A stretch of DNA of 64,000 bases from Haloterrigena sp. H1 (lineage in GTDB: Archaea > Halobacteriota > Halobacteria > Halobacteriales > Natrialbaceae), in NCBI RefSeq assembly GCF_005938085.1, contig NZ_SMZK01000001.1, forward strand, positions 2,294,001 to 2,358,000, read 5' to 3'. Numbering within the stretch: the first letter of the stretch is position 1; each line of letters begins with the position of its first letter. Shown piece by piece: positions 53,511-61,878 of this stretch. The notes under the pieces were generated by a model. That model was not told where the DNA came from and ran no database searches. It saw nothing but the letters and a program-made list of their open reading frames with translations. Made by a program: the position numbers and the translations under genes.

Positions 53511-53629
53511 TATCGGCCTAACGTGGGCCCGTGACGAGAACTTGTCGGCGCAGTACGGACTCGCCGGCTCTCGAATCGGAGACTCGAGTTCTCGATCGAA
53601 CCGTCCGAAACGGGATGACGATCGGCTCT

Positions 53630-53714
53630 CATACGGTCTACTGTACGTCATTTCCGGCGCACCCGCGACTCGTCTTGCGGGTGCGCCGGGAAATCGTTAC
53701 AGCAAACCGTATCA
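53630..53714. repeat. Dispersed palindromic intergenic element, copy D
   Basis: About 85 bp. Left end CATACGGTCTACTGTA, perfect 13-bp internal stem CCGGCGCACCCGC / GCGGGTGCGCCGG (53654-53666 and 53677-53689) with a 10-nt loop, right end TACAGCAAACCGTATCA. On the minus strand the right end is TGATACGGTTTGCTGTA, whose TGA is the stop of the GTPase gene. Stem sequence differs from copy B at two pairs, both compensated. Confidence 0.85.
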
Positions 53715-54911
53715 GTTCGTCGTGATGACTTCGATCACGTCTCGGGACTCGACTTCGTAGTCTTTGCCCAGTTGCCGGTTCGTCCGGCAGTCGATCGCGT
53801 GCAGGAAGCCGTCGCCGATATCGGAGTGAAGGCTGTAGGCGAAGTCCTCCGCGGTTGAGTTCGGCGGGATCAGATAACAGTCGGGCAGCACCTCGCCGCG
53901 TTCGTTGCCCAGCCCGTTCGCGCCGCCGGGGAACACCGGCGTCACGCCGAGGACGTCGAACAGTGCCGTCTCGAGGGCAGCCTGCACACCCGTCGCGCCG
54001 AACTCGGTGAGGAACTCCCGGATCTGCTCCAAGCCCTGTTCCTGGTCGCCGGAGACGTCGCCGGTGATCTCGAAGTCGCTATCGCCGGGTCGGTAGTCGA
54101 CGACGCCAGCCTTGTCGGCCGATTTCAGCGCCTTCTCGGCGTGGGCGCTGCAGGGGACGATCGTCAGGTGATCGTAGTCGGGATCGTTCGTGATCTCCTC
54201 GTAGTTATCCTGTGCTTCGGGCGTGTCCATCTTGTTCGCCGCGATGACCATCGGCTTGGTCTCCTTGCGGATCTCGCGGGCGAGCTCGAGTTTGTCCGCT
54301 TCCTCCCACTCGTCGGGCTCGAAACCGATGTCGACGCGTCGGATGAGGCGTTTGATCTCGTCTTCGTTGGTTTTGAACGCGCTCATCTGTTCGGCTAGCT
54401 CTTCCTCGATAGCGTCGTCCTCGGTGGTGTAGCCCGTCTCGTAGCGTTCGATACCCTTCTTCAGGACGCCCAGGTACCACTGGTCGAGTTCCTCCTCGAG
54501 GAAGGCGATGTCATCTCGCGGGTCGTGGCCCTCGGTGGGTTCGCCCTCGGCGTCCGTTTTCCCGGAGAAGTCGACGACGTGAACGAGCACGTCTGTTTCG
54601 TTGAGATCGGAGAGGAACTGGTTGCCGAGCCCGTTGCCCTCGTGTGCGCCGGGGATCAGTCCGGCGACGTCGACGAGTTTCGTCGGGACGAACCGCGTCC
54701 CGTGGTCGCAGTAGCCGACGTTGGGCGTACACTCCTCGTCGAACTCCGGTGCCGCACAGTCGACGCGGACGTAGGCCTCGCCGACGCTGGGGTCGATCGT
54801 CGTGAACGGGTAGGCCCCCTCGGGCACGTCGTTCATCGTCGCCGCGTTGAAGAAAGAGGACTTGCCGACGGAGGGTTTGCCGACGAGTCCGATCCGGTAA
54901 CTCGTACTCAT
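53712..54911 (-). CDS. OBG/YchF-type translation-associated GTPase
   Basis: 399 aa from ATG 54909-54911. Walker A GKPSVGKSSFFNAATMND, switch II DVAGLIPGAHEGNGLGNQFL, NKMD (G4) in VIAANKMDTPE, and a C-terminal TGS domain (VFPGGANGLGNERGEVLPDCYLIPPNSTAEDFAYSLHSDIGDGFLHAIDC). Archaeal members bind the ribosome; the ATP/GTP preference of this group differs and is not settled by sequence. Its stop is inside the palindromic repeat. Confidence 0.93.
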   Translation of the reverse strand: MSTSYRIGLVGKPSVGKSSFFNAATMNDVPEGAYPFTTIDPSVGEAYVRVDCAAPEFDEECTPNVGYCDHGTRFVPTKLVDVAGLIPGAHEGNGLGNQFLSDLNETDVLVHVVDFSGKTDAEGEPTEGHDPRDDIAFLEEELDQWYLGVLKKGIERYETGYTTEDDAIEEELAEQMSAFKTNEDEIKRLIRRVDIGFEPDEWEEADKLELAREIRKETKPMVIAANKMDTPEAQDNYEEITNDPDYDHLTIVPCSAHAEKALKSADKAGVVDYRPGDSDFEITGDVSGDQEQGLEQIREFLTEFGATGVQAALETALFDVLGVTPVFPGGANGLGNERGEVLPDCYLIPPNSTAEDFAYSLHSDIGDGFLHAIDCRTNRQLGKDYEVESRDVIEVITTN

Positions 54912-55001
54912 TGTTCGTCCCTGGAGCGGCCGGGCTAAACGGGTTTTGTTCCGCTCTCGGCGTGCTATGAGTAAACGTGGCGAGTCCAAACGACCACCAG
55001 C

Positions 55002-55976
55002 TCAGACGTGTGTCGGTGGTTCGACGGCCGTCTCGATGTCGAGTTCCGCGGCGACGTCGTCAAGCAGGTCGCCTTTGACCTCCGAACTCCGCCAGCCGAT
55101 CTCGGCGACCAGCGGCGGCTCGAACTCGGATCGGATCGTCTCGAGGCGTTCCTCCTCCGTCGTGACGCGTTCGCGGAGGTAGCGTGCACCGCGGCCGTTC
55201 TCGTCGGGGTCGGGCGACGGCGTGAGTTTGTTGGCGACGAGACCGCGAACCTCGAGATCCTTGTCCTGCAGGTCGTCGATCGCACGCTCGGTCTCGTTCA
55301 GCGAGAGTTCGTCTGGATTCACAACGAGGAAAAAGGCAGCATCGTCGTGCAACGCTGCGCCGGCGAACTCGAAGAACTCCTTGCGCTCTTCGAGCCGCGC
55401 GAGGACCGGATCGCCCTCCATCACGCGGCGCGGTTCGTTGTTGCCGACCGCGGCCTTCTCGAAGAGGTCGATACTCGTCCGGCGCTTGTACATCAGCCGG
55501 TCGATCCACCCCTCGAGCAGTTCCGGCAAGCCGAGCAGTCGAAGCGTACTGCCGGTCGGCGAGGTGTCGAAGACGACGCGGTCGTACGGCTCCGAGTTAC
55601 GCATCACGTCGACGAAGCGGTCGAACAGGGCCGATTCGTAGGCTCCCGGCGTGCCGTGGGCCATCTCGAGTTGGCGGTTGATCTCGTTGACCATCGACGC
55701 CGACACCTGTTCGGAGAGGTCCTGACGGATCTCGTCTAGGTGGCGGGTGACTTCGTCCTCGGGATCGATCTGCATCGCGTCGAGTCCCTCGACGCCATCG
55801 ACGGACTGCGGGGAGTCGTCGAACGGCTGGTCGAACACGTCGGTGACGGAGTGAGCAGGGTCGGTCGAGACGACGAGCGTCCGCTGGCCGTCGCGCGCAC
55901 AGCGCAACGCGTAGGCACACGAGACGGTTGTTTTCCCGACGCCGCCTTTCCCACCGAAGAAGACGAATGGCTCCAT
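55002..55976 (-). CDS. ArsA/Get3-like ATPase
   Basis: 324 aa. Deviant P-loop FFGGKGGVGKTTVSCAYALRCARDG at the N-terminus, STDPAHSVTDVFDQPF, DTSPTGSTLRLLGLPELLEGW and VVNPDELSLNETERAIDDLQ match single-domain ArsA/Get3. Such proteins handle arsenite or deliver tail-anchored proteins; haloarchaea keep several. The Get3 CxxC zinc pair is not seen. Its ATG overlaps the stop of the small upstream gene by one base (TGATG), implying a co-translated pair. Confidence 0.9.
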   Translation of the reverse strand: MEPFVFFGGKGGVGKTTVSCAYALRCARDGQRTLVVSTDPAHSVTDVFDQPFDDSPQSVDGVEGLDAMQIDPEDEVTRHLDEIRQDLSEQVSASMVNEINRQLEMAHGTPGAYESALFDRFVDVMRNSEPYDRVVFDTSPTGSTLRLLGLPELLEGWIDRLMYKRRTSIDLFEKAAVGNNEPRRVMEGDPVLARLEERKEFFEFAGAALHDDAAFFLVVNPDELSLNETERAIDDLQDKDLEVRGLVANKLTPSPDPDENGRGARYLRERVTTEEERLETIRSEFEPPLVAEIGWRSSEVKGDLLDDVAAELDIETAVEPPTHV

Positions 55977-56272
55977 CAGAAGTGGTACTGCTGGCCCTTG
56001 CGCTCGAGGTACGTGCCACGATCCCACAGCCGTCGTTCCCAGGCCTCGAACTCGTCTTCGAGATACGGGAGCAGTTCGGCGGTGTAGTAGGAAACCGGCG
56101 ACGGAATGCCGAAGGCGTCCGGGAAACACGCCAGAATGAACGCGTCCTCGGCGTCTTCGGCTTCCTTCTCGATTTTCTCGTAGGCCGGATGCGAGATCAT
56201 GCCGTGATAGAGCCCTCGCAGCCACTCCTCGAGGGTCTCGCGAAACGATTCGATCCGGTCGGCCAGATCCAT
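55976..56272 (-). CDS. Small protein coupled to the ArsA-like ATPase
   Basis: 98 aa from ATG 56270-56272, not recognised. Helical and acidic: LADRIESFRETLEEWLRGLYHGMISHPAYEKIEKEAEDAEDAFILACFPDAFGIPSPVSYYTAELLPYLEDEFEAWERRLWDRGTYLERKG. The stop overlaps the ATG of the ATPase by one base, so it is a likely partner or co-factor of that ATPase. No transmembrane segment. Confidence 0.75.
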   Translation of the reverse strand: MDLADRIESFRETLEEWLRGLYHGMISHPAYEKIEKEAEDAEDAFILACFPDAFGIPSPVSYYTAELLPYLEDEFEAWERRLWDRGTYLERKGQQYHF

Positions 56273-56346
56273 GCCTGTCTCTGGGTGCCGAACGCTCAAA
56301 ACTCCCGTGGCTCGCTTTCAAGACGCTGTGGCCCCTGGAGCGAGAT

Positions 56347-57603
56347 ATGGAGACGGATACGGATGGGGGAATCCCGGTAACAATCCTCTCGGGCAGTCTG
56401 GGTGCTGGCAAAACGACGCTGCTTAACCACCTGCTGTCGACCGCCGGCGACCGGACGCTGGCCGTCCTGGTCAACGATATGGGCGAAGTCAACGTCGACG
56501 CCGAACTTGTCGCGGAGGGATCAGAACTCGAACTCGACGACGGCGTCGCCGAACTCTCGAACGGCTGTATCTGCTGTGAACTGCAGGATGACCTCGAGAC
56601 CGCGGTGGTCCGGTTGGCCCGCGACCGCACGTTCGATCACCTCGTCGTCGAGTCGTCGGGTATCTCCGAACCCGCCCCCGTCGCGCGACTGTTCACGACC
56701 GAATCCCGCGTCGCGGCGCTGTACGACGTCGACACGCTGGTGACCGTCCTCGACACGCCCGCCTTTCTCGAGGCCTTCGCGGGAGAGGGAACGCCACAGC
56801 GTCGAGGCAGCGACGGCGATCGTCCGCTGTCGGACCTCCTCGTCGAGCAGGTCGAAGTGTCGAATATCGTCTTGCTCAACAAAGCCGACCTATGTACTGA
56901 CGCGGAACTCGAGGAGGCCACAGAACTCGTCAACGCGTTGCAGCCCGATGCCGAGACCATCTCCATCGAATTCGCGGCGGTCGACCCCGATCGACTACTC
57001 GGTGCTGGCCTGTTCGACCCTAGTCGAGTAAACGACCTGCCGGGCTGGAAGCGCGCGCTCGAGTCGGCCAGCGACGATCACGGTCACGAAACGACCACAA
57101 ACCACGACGAGCACAGTCACGGGGGCGACACCCATCACGACGACCACCACGGCCATCACCATCCCGACGAAGTGTACGGCGTCACCTCGTTCGTCTACCG
57201 ACGTCGCCGCCCGTTCCATCCCGGCCGGTTCGCCTCGTTTCTCGCGGACCTCCCGCCGGCGATCGTCCGCGCGAAGGGAACCGCCTGGATCGCCGACAAC
57301 GACATGCGGGTGGCGATCGCCCAGGCCGGGCCGTCGATCCGCGCCACAGCGCAGGGGCCCTGGATCGCGAGCCTTCCCGAGATCGAACGCGACATGTACC
57401 GGTCGAACCGGCCCGACCTCGAGTGGCACGACGAGCACGGCGATCGACGCACCGAACTCGTCTTCATCGGCACTGAGTACGACGAATCGGCGCTGCGGGC
57501 GGCCCTCGAGGACGCGCTGGTCACCGACGAAGAGTTAGAGATGGCTCTCGCGGGCCCCTTCCCCGACGAGCAGGGCGACGAGGTCGTCGTCCGCGAGCCC
57601 TGA
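56347..57603 (+). CDS. CobW/YciC-type GTPase (metal chaperone)
   Basis: 418 aa. P-loop ILSGSLGAGKTTLLNHLL (about 13-30), metal motif GCICCEL with C74, C76, C77, E-S-S-G-I-S-E-P, NKADL (G4), and a C-terminal CobW domain (VYGVTSFVYRRRRPFHPGRFASFLADLP). A His-rich insert of about 30 residues (roughly 240-275: HGHETTTNHDEHSHGGDTHHDDHHGHHH) likely buffers zinc, nickel or cobalt. The adjacent small gene with zinc ribbon, convergent and back-to-back at the stop, may be a client. Confidence 0.93.
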   Translation: METDTDGGIPVTILSGSLGAGKTTLLNHLLSTAGDRTLAVLVNDMGEVNVDAELVAEGSELELDDGVAELSNGCICCELQDDLETAVVRLARDRTFDHLVVESSGISEPAPVARLFTTESRVAALYDVDTLVTVLDTPAFLEAFAGEGTPQRRGSDGDRPLSDLLVEQVEVSNIVLLNKADLCTDAELEEATELVNALQPDAETISIEFAAVDPDRLLGAGLFDPSRVNDLPGWKRALESASDDHGHETTTNHDEHSHGGDTHHDDHHGHHHPDEVYGVTSFVYRRRRPFHPGRFASFLADLPPAIVRAKGTAWIADNDMRVAIAQAGPSIRATAQGPWIASLPEIERDMYRSNRPDLEWHDEHGDRRTELVFIGTEYDESALRAALEDALVTDEELEMALAGPFPDEQGDEVVVREP

Positions 57604-57807
57604 TCAGCACGCACAGCTCCGGCCGGTCGACCGCTCGAAGCGCATCTCGGCACCGCAGTCCGGACAGACCGGCTCTCCCTCGAGGTCGACGTCCCTGATC
57701 CGGACGCCACAGTCGTCACACCAGTACGCCCCGTCGGAGCCGTCGTCGGGCCGATTCTTCGGCGTGGGTGAAGCGAGGGCTGTTTTCACCGACTCGATGA
57801 GCCCCAT
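57604..57807 (-). CDS. Small zinc-ribbon protein
   Basis: 67 aa from ATG 57805-57807. Two CxxC pairs: C30, C33 (YWCDDCGVRI) and C48, C51 (VCPDCGAEMRF), and an unusual C-terminal CSCAC-like tail (RSCAC) adding more thiols. Its TGA stop directly faces the TGA of the CobW gene (TGATCA across 57601-57606). May be a zinc client or regulator; function unknown. Confidence 0.82.
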   Translation of the reverse strand: MGLIESVKTALASPTPKNRPDDGSDGAYWCDDCGVRIRDVDLEGEPVCPDCGAEMRFERSTGRSCAC

Positions 57808-57913
57808 AGTCGATCGTTGCCCGGGGACGATAATAAGTCTGTGCCACTATGTAGCACGCCCTGCGGTCGAAACTCCGGTGATGTCGACGCACAATTCGCC
57901 TGCCTCAAGCAGT

Positions 57914-57999
57914 CTATAGCGACAACTGAAACGATTGACATACCGACCGCACAGCCGTCGTGCGATCGGGTGTGCAGTGACGGTCAGTGGCTACTATAG
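57914..57999. repeat. Palindromic element with CTATAG termini
   Basis: 86-bp element in the space between a minus-strand zinc-ribbon gene's start and a minus-strand membrane-protein gene's stop. Ends CTATAGCGACAACTGA and, inverted, CTATAGTAGCCACTGA match at 12 of 16 positions. Centre: CGACCGCAC/GTGCGATCG with a 7-nt loop (8 of 9 paired). Sequence is unrelated to the TACGGACTG family but similar in size and design. Confidence 0.55.
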
Positions 58000-58320
58000 C
58001 TACCCGAGAATCAACGGTACCGAAAGCGCGACGATGAGGGCCGCGAGGATCGGAATGAGATAAAACAGTCGCTCGGCGCGGACCGCCGATGGGACACTGC
58101 CGGTCATTTCCGGGTCAAACGTCCAGACCTGCCGATAGAAAGCGACGACGGCGGCAACGGCGAACAGCGCAGCCGAGAGCACGATCGCCGTCTCGAGGGC
58201 CAGCCCCAGCTCTCGTCCGTACAGCGGGCCGAACGACAGCAAGACCATGAACGTGAGCCCGACGACCACGACGAACGGCACTGGATCGACGGGTGTTCCG
58301 TGACGATTGCGAAGGTGCAT
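58000..58320 (-). CDS. Small membrane protein of unknown function
   Basis: 106 aa. Three hydrophobic stretches (about residues 15-33, 42-63, 84-104) separated by short loops, no charged pocket or recognised motif. Its stop sits one base beyond the CTATAG end of the 86-bp palindromic element. Diverges from the gene at 58436. Confidence 0.75.
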   Translation of the reverse strand: MHLRNRHGTPVDPVPFVVVVGLTFMVLLSFGPLYGRELGLALETAIVLSAALFAVAAVVAFYRQVWTFDPEMTGSVPSAVRAERLFYLIPILAALIVALSVPLILG

Positions 58321-58435
58321 ACGAGCCGTTCGCGCTCGAGGGGCAAAGAGCTACACCGTGGTCGCTCAGGTTTCGGACGTAGTCCACGAACTGCCGCCGG
58401 CGAACAGTTAAGTAGCGGTGCCATCGTCTCCCTGT

Positions 58436-58660
58436 ATGAGCGATGGCGATAGCGACGCAGATGGGTTCGAGGCCGGTGTGGCGTCCTCGGAGGGGGACCC
58501 TCGAGTCCTGCTCGTGCTGAACGCCGTTCTGTCGACGCTCTTTGGGTGGACGATCGTCTGGGGGCTGTCGTATCTGGGGTTTCTCGAGTTCGGGTTCATC
58601 AACGTTGCCACAGCGGCGATACTGCTGTTCGCGATGACGTATCTCGTGACGATGTCGTAA
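58436..58660 (+). CDS. Small membrane protein of unknown function
   Basis: 74 aa. A short acidic N-terminus (SDGDSDADGFEAGVASSEGDPR) and two hydrophobic segments (about 26-44 and 50-72: VLLVLNAVLSTLFGWTIVWGLSYLGFLEFGFINVATAAILLFAMTYLVTM). A bitopic or hairpin membrane protein typical of haloarchaeal small ORFans. The stop is 12 bp from the convergent next gene. Confidence 0.72.
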   Translation: MSDGDSDADGFEAGVASSEGDPRVLLVLNAVLSTLFGWTIVWGLSYLGFLEFGFINVATAAILLFAMTYLVTMS

Positions 58661-58672
58661 GGCCGCGACCGG

Positions 58673-58906
58673 CTATCGGCCGTAGATCAGCCGCCGGCCG
58701 AGGTCGTCGAGTCGCTCGGTCACCCGTCCCATCCAGGCACCCAGCGAGATGCGCCGGAGCGTCTCGTCGTCGACCTCGATGGCGGCGTCGCCGAACGGGT
58801 CTCGAGTGGCGGTTCCCTCCTCGTCGTCCGCCTCGTCGGCCGACGCGACATCGACGACCGTCGACATGGAACATCGGCCGCACGCTTCCGTTTTCTTTCC
58901 ATCCAT
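58673..58906 (-). CDS. Small acidic protein of unknown function
   Basis: 77 aa from ATG 58904-58906 (ATG 58865-58867 would give a 64-aa product). DVASADEADDEEGTATRDPFGDAAIEVDDETLRRISLGAWMGRVTERLDDLGRRLIYGR is an acidic stretch then a C-terminal helix. Two N-terminal cysteines (ACGRC) if the longer form is right. Not recognised. Confidence 0.55.
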   Translation of the reverse strand: MDGKKTEACGRCSMSTVVDVASADEADDEEGTATRDPFGDAAIEVDDETLRRISLGAWMGRVTERLDDLGRRLIYGR

Positions 58907-59116
58907 GTGAGTTACGTACACGGTGGTACGACTCCCACGGCTAAAAGCTGCCGCCCCAGGTCGACGACCGTGCACCGCGACGCCAACCGGCCGACGTGAC
59001 AGTACTCGTCACCGACGGCTATTTGAAACCTCGACGGATACCAGTGGTATGGGAATTCGGACCAGGGAACGTGCCTCGAGGGATGGCCAGTCATCGTCAC
59101 ACCCTCCCGAGACACG

Positions 59117-59725
59117 ATGAGTGAGCGAGCGACGCCGGACGAATTACCGGCGGAGATCCGCGAGGCCGTCCCCGACTGGGACGACGAGTATCTCGACCGC
59201 GTGTCCGACCGGCTGATGTACAACTACGACCTCGAGAAAGACCGTCACGCCGGCGGTCAGCGGTGGGACCTCTACGGCGAGATGCGCGTCCGCAGCCAGA
59301 AACAGTTCTTCCATCCAGCGTTGAGTTACGCCGATCACGAGGCCGAGGAGTACCTCTTTGCCCGCCGCGAGTCGACGCCGACGGTGGCAGGACTCGAGCG
59401 CCTCGTCGACCTCGGCCACGAACTGGCGGACGAACACGTCGTCGCCGACGAGGAACACTTCGGGACGGACATTACGTTCGTCCTCGCTACCGACGAGGTG
59501 CCCGACGGCGTCCGCGAGTTCGTCGACGGCTTTCGCGACCGGACGTTACTGAAGTTCGGCTATCACGGCCACTACGAGGTCAATCTGGTCGTCGTCGTCC
59601 CCGTACACGAGACCCACGTCGCCAGCGAGGCTGCTGACGTCGCCGAGGCGTTTACTCTCTGGGACGATGTGACCACGCCCGAGGAGGGTTTTCTCTCGCG
59701 GTTCGCGAAACGATTCTGGCAGTAG
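59117..59725 (+). CDS. Haloarchaeal protein of unknown function
   Basis: 202 aa, soluble, alpha/beta by composition. PEIREAVPDWDDEYLDRVSDRLMYNYDLEKDRHAGGQRWDLYGEMRVRSQKQFFHPALSYADHEAEEYLFARR and the later VLATDEVPDGVREFVDGFRDRTLLKFGYHGHYEVNLVVVVPVHETHVASEAADVAEAFTLW are the salient stretches. No known domain recognised. Convergent with cstA. Confidence 0.8.
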   Translation: MSERATPDELPAEIREAVPDWDDEYLDRVSDRLMYNYDLEKDRHAGGQRWDLYGEMRVRSQKQFFHPALSYADHEAEEYLFARRESTPTVAGLERLVDLGHELADEHVVADEEHFGTDITFVLATDEVPDGVREFVDGFRDRTLLKFGYHGHYEVNLVVVVPVHETHVASEAADVAEAFTLWDDVTTPEEGFLSRFAKRFWQ

Positions 59726-59821
59726 GACAGTAGGCGGTTCGGCCATCACAGTCGCTCTGCGCATATAGAGCGTTCAACTGACGACTACTGTTGGGAGCGA
59801 AAAACGAACGACCAGCGAGCG

Positions 59822-61660
59822 TTAGTCGTCGCCCGGTTCGGCGGCGGGCGTCTCGGGGCCGCGACGGACGTTGCTAATGTTTCTGTATCCGAGCCTGACG
59901 AGTGCCAGCGCCAGGACGATGAGCACGAGCCCGATCACCATCTGGACGGCCGAGGAGAGCATCGCCTCGAGCGAGCCCGCGCCACCCTGCAGCAGGTTCA
60001 GGTACAAGTTCTCGTAGAACACCAGGATCGACAGCCCGAGGATGGTAATCGTCACCATGATCGCCATCGGGACGCCGGTGGAGACGAGTTGTTTGCTGTC
60101 GTCCCAGTTTGCCAGCCACACGGTCGCGGTCAGCAGCGCCAGCGCCGCAAGCAGCTGGTTTGCCCCGCCGAAGAGCTGCCAGAGGACGACCCACTGACCG
60201 GAGACGACCAGCAGGTACGCCGGAACGACCTGGATGATCGGATTCGTGTACCGGCCACGCGCGAACGACGCGGGATCGGCGCTCAGGCCCGTGGCAGTCC
60301 GTCCGGCGGGCGTGCCAACGATCTCTTCCATCATGTACCGGCCAAGACGGACGGCCGTGTCCGTCGAGGTCAGCAGGAAGCTACACAGCACCAGCGCCAT
60401 GAACACGGCGCCGACGGTCTGGGGCACACCGAGACTGGTGAGGATCAGCCCACCACCGGACGCGAAGTTCGGCAATGCGGCACCGATCCCGCCAGCGGGA
60501 TCGGCAAAGCCCCACACAGCGAGCGTCGAGAGTGCGACTGCAGCGAGCAGCCCCTCACCCAGCATACCACCATAGCCGATCAGCCGGGCGTCGGTCTCTT
60601 TGTCGAGCTGTTTGGCGGTCGTCCCCGAGGAGACCAGCGAGTGGAATCCACTGATCGTCCCGCAGGCGATCGTGATAAACAGCAGCGGGAACAGCGGTGC
60701 TAACCCCGCGGCCTCGACACCCCAGAATCCCTCGAACGCGCCGATGGTCTCGTCGATGACGAGCGGCTGGGCCGACGTGCCGAGGAACGTCCCGACGATG
60801 ATCGCGACGGTCGCGCCGCCGACCCCAGTGTACAGCAGGAACGACGACAGGTAGTCACGCGGCTGGAGCAACACCCACACGGGCAGCGCGCTCGCGATCG
60901 CGGCGTAGACCATGACGAAGGGAATCCACGCTGCGGTGTTCCCGCCGAGAGCACCCGCGCCGGGCACCCACTCGCCGGCCCCACCGAACAACACGATCGT
61001 CCCGGCCGGGTAGTCGCCGGCGAACAACGCCAGCGGGTACTGAAGCCCGACCCAGACAGCGGCGAAGACCCCTGCGACGAACAGCACCGTCCCGGGAATG
61101 AACGGGCCGTTGAACTGGTAAAGGTAGACGCCGAACACCAGCGCCAGCCCGATGTAGAGCAACGATGCCGTGACGACCTGCGGGTACGCATTGAAGACGA
61201 TCCCGACGACCAGTGCGAACACTGCCACCACGAGGACGATCGTCAGGAACGCGAACCACAGCAACATGTTCTTTCCGCTCTCGCCGACGTACTCGCCGAT
61301 CATGTAGCCGATCGACTTCCCCTCGTGACGGAGACTGCCCGACAGCGAGACGAAGTCGTGAACCGCACCCATCAGCGGGTTGCCGATGGCGATCCACAGC
61401 AACGCGGGCACCCACCCCCAGATAGCACCGGCGGTGATCGGACCGACGATCGGCGCCCCACCCGCGATACTCGAGTAGTGATGGCCCAACAACACCGGTT
61501 TTTTCGAGGGGACGTACTCCTGTCCGTCCTCGTATTTGTGTGCTGGTGTTTCCGCCTCCTCGTCGAGCTCGACGAACCGTATGAGGTACCGCGAGTACCC
61601 CACGTAGCCGGCGGTAAACGTCACCAGTACTGCCGCGATGATCCATATGACTTGTGTCAT
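59822..61660 (-). CDS. cstA: Carbon starvation protein CstA (peptide/pyruvate transporter)
   Basis: 612 aa from ATG 61658-61660, about 16 hydrophobic helices. Diagnostic HHYSSIAGGAPIVGPITAGAIWGWVPALLWIAIGNPLMGAVHDFVSLSGSLRHEGKSIGYMIGEYVG near residues 45-110, ISGFHSLVSSGTTAKQLDKETDARLIGYGGMLGEGLLA in the middle and a membrane C-terminus. CstA and BtsT homologues import peptides or pyruvate. Length matches the family. Upstream AT-rich AATAATAATAACC (about 61705-61720) holds the promoter. Confidence 0.95.
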   Translation of the reverse strand: MTQVIWIIAAVLVTFTAGYVGYSRYLIRFVELDEEAETPAHKYEDGQEYVPSKKPVLLGHHYSSIAGGAPIVGPITAGAIWGWVPALLWIAIGNPLMGAVHDFVSLSGSLRHEGKSIGYMIGEYVGESGKNMLLWFAFLTIVLVVAVFALVVGIVFNAYPQVVTASLLYIGLALVFGVYLYQFNGPFIPGTVLFVAGVFAAVWVGLQYPLALFAGDYPAGTIVLFGGAGEWVPGAGALGGNTAAWIPFVMVYAAIASALPVWVLLQPRDYLSSFLLYTGVGGATVAIIVGTFLGTSAQPLVIDETIGAFEGFWGVEAAGLAPLFPLLFITIACGTISGFHSLVSSGTTAKQLDKETDARLIGYGGMLGEGLLAAVALSTLAVWGFADPAGGIGAALPNFASGGGLILTSLGVPQTVGAVFMALVLCSFLLTSTDTAVRLGRYMMEEIVGTPAGRTATGLSADPASFARGRYTNPIIQVVPAYLLVVSGQWVVLWQLFGGANQLLAALALLTATVWLANWDDSKQLVSTGVPMAIMVTITILGLSILVFYENLYLNLLQGGAGSLEAMLSSAVQMVIGLVLIVLALALVRLGYRNISNVRRGPETPAAEPGDD

Positions 61661-61878
61661 GGTATCTCTACACAAATGAAGCGGGTCGAATACCCTTAAT
61701 TGTTGGTTATTATTATTTGGGCCCGTTGGCTGTCTGTTTCGATCCTAGATGATACTCATATGTCATTGTATATGAAAAATTCAGTACCGCCTACAGAGGG
61801 ATCGGCCGACTGTTTCTCGCTGCGAATTGTTCATTGCGTGCCAGTCAGCACGAAGATGGTATCCGTTCGGGTGTGGCG

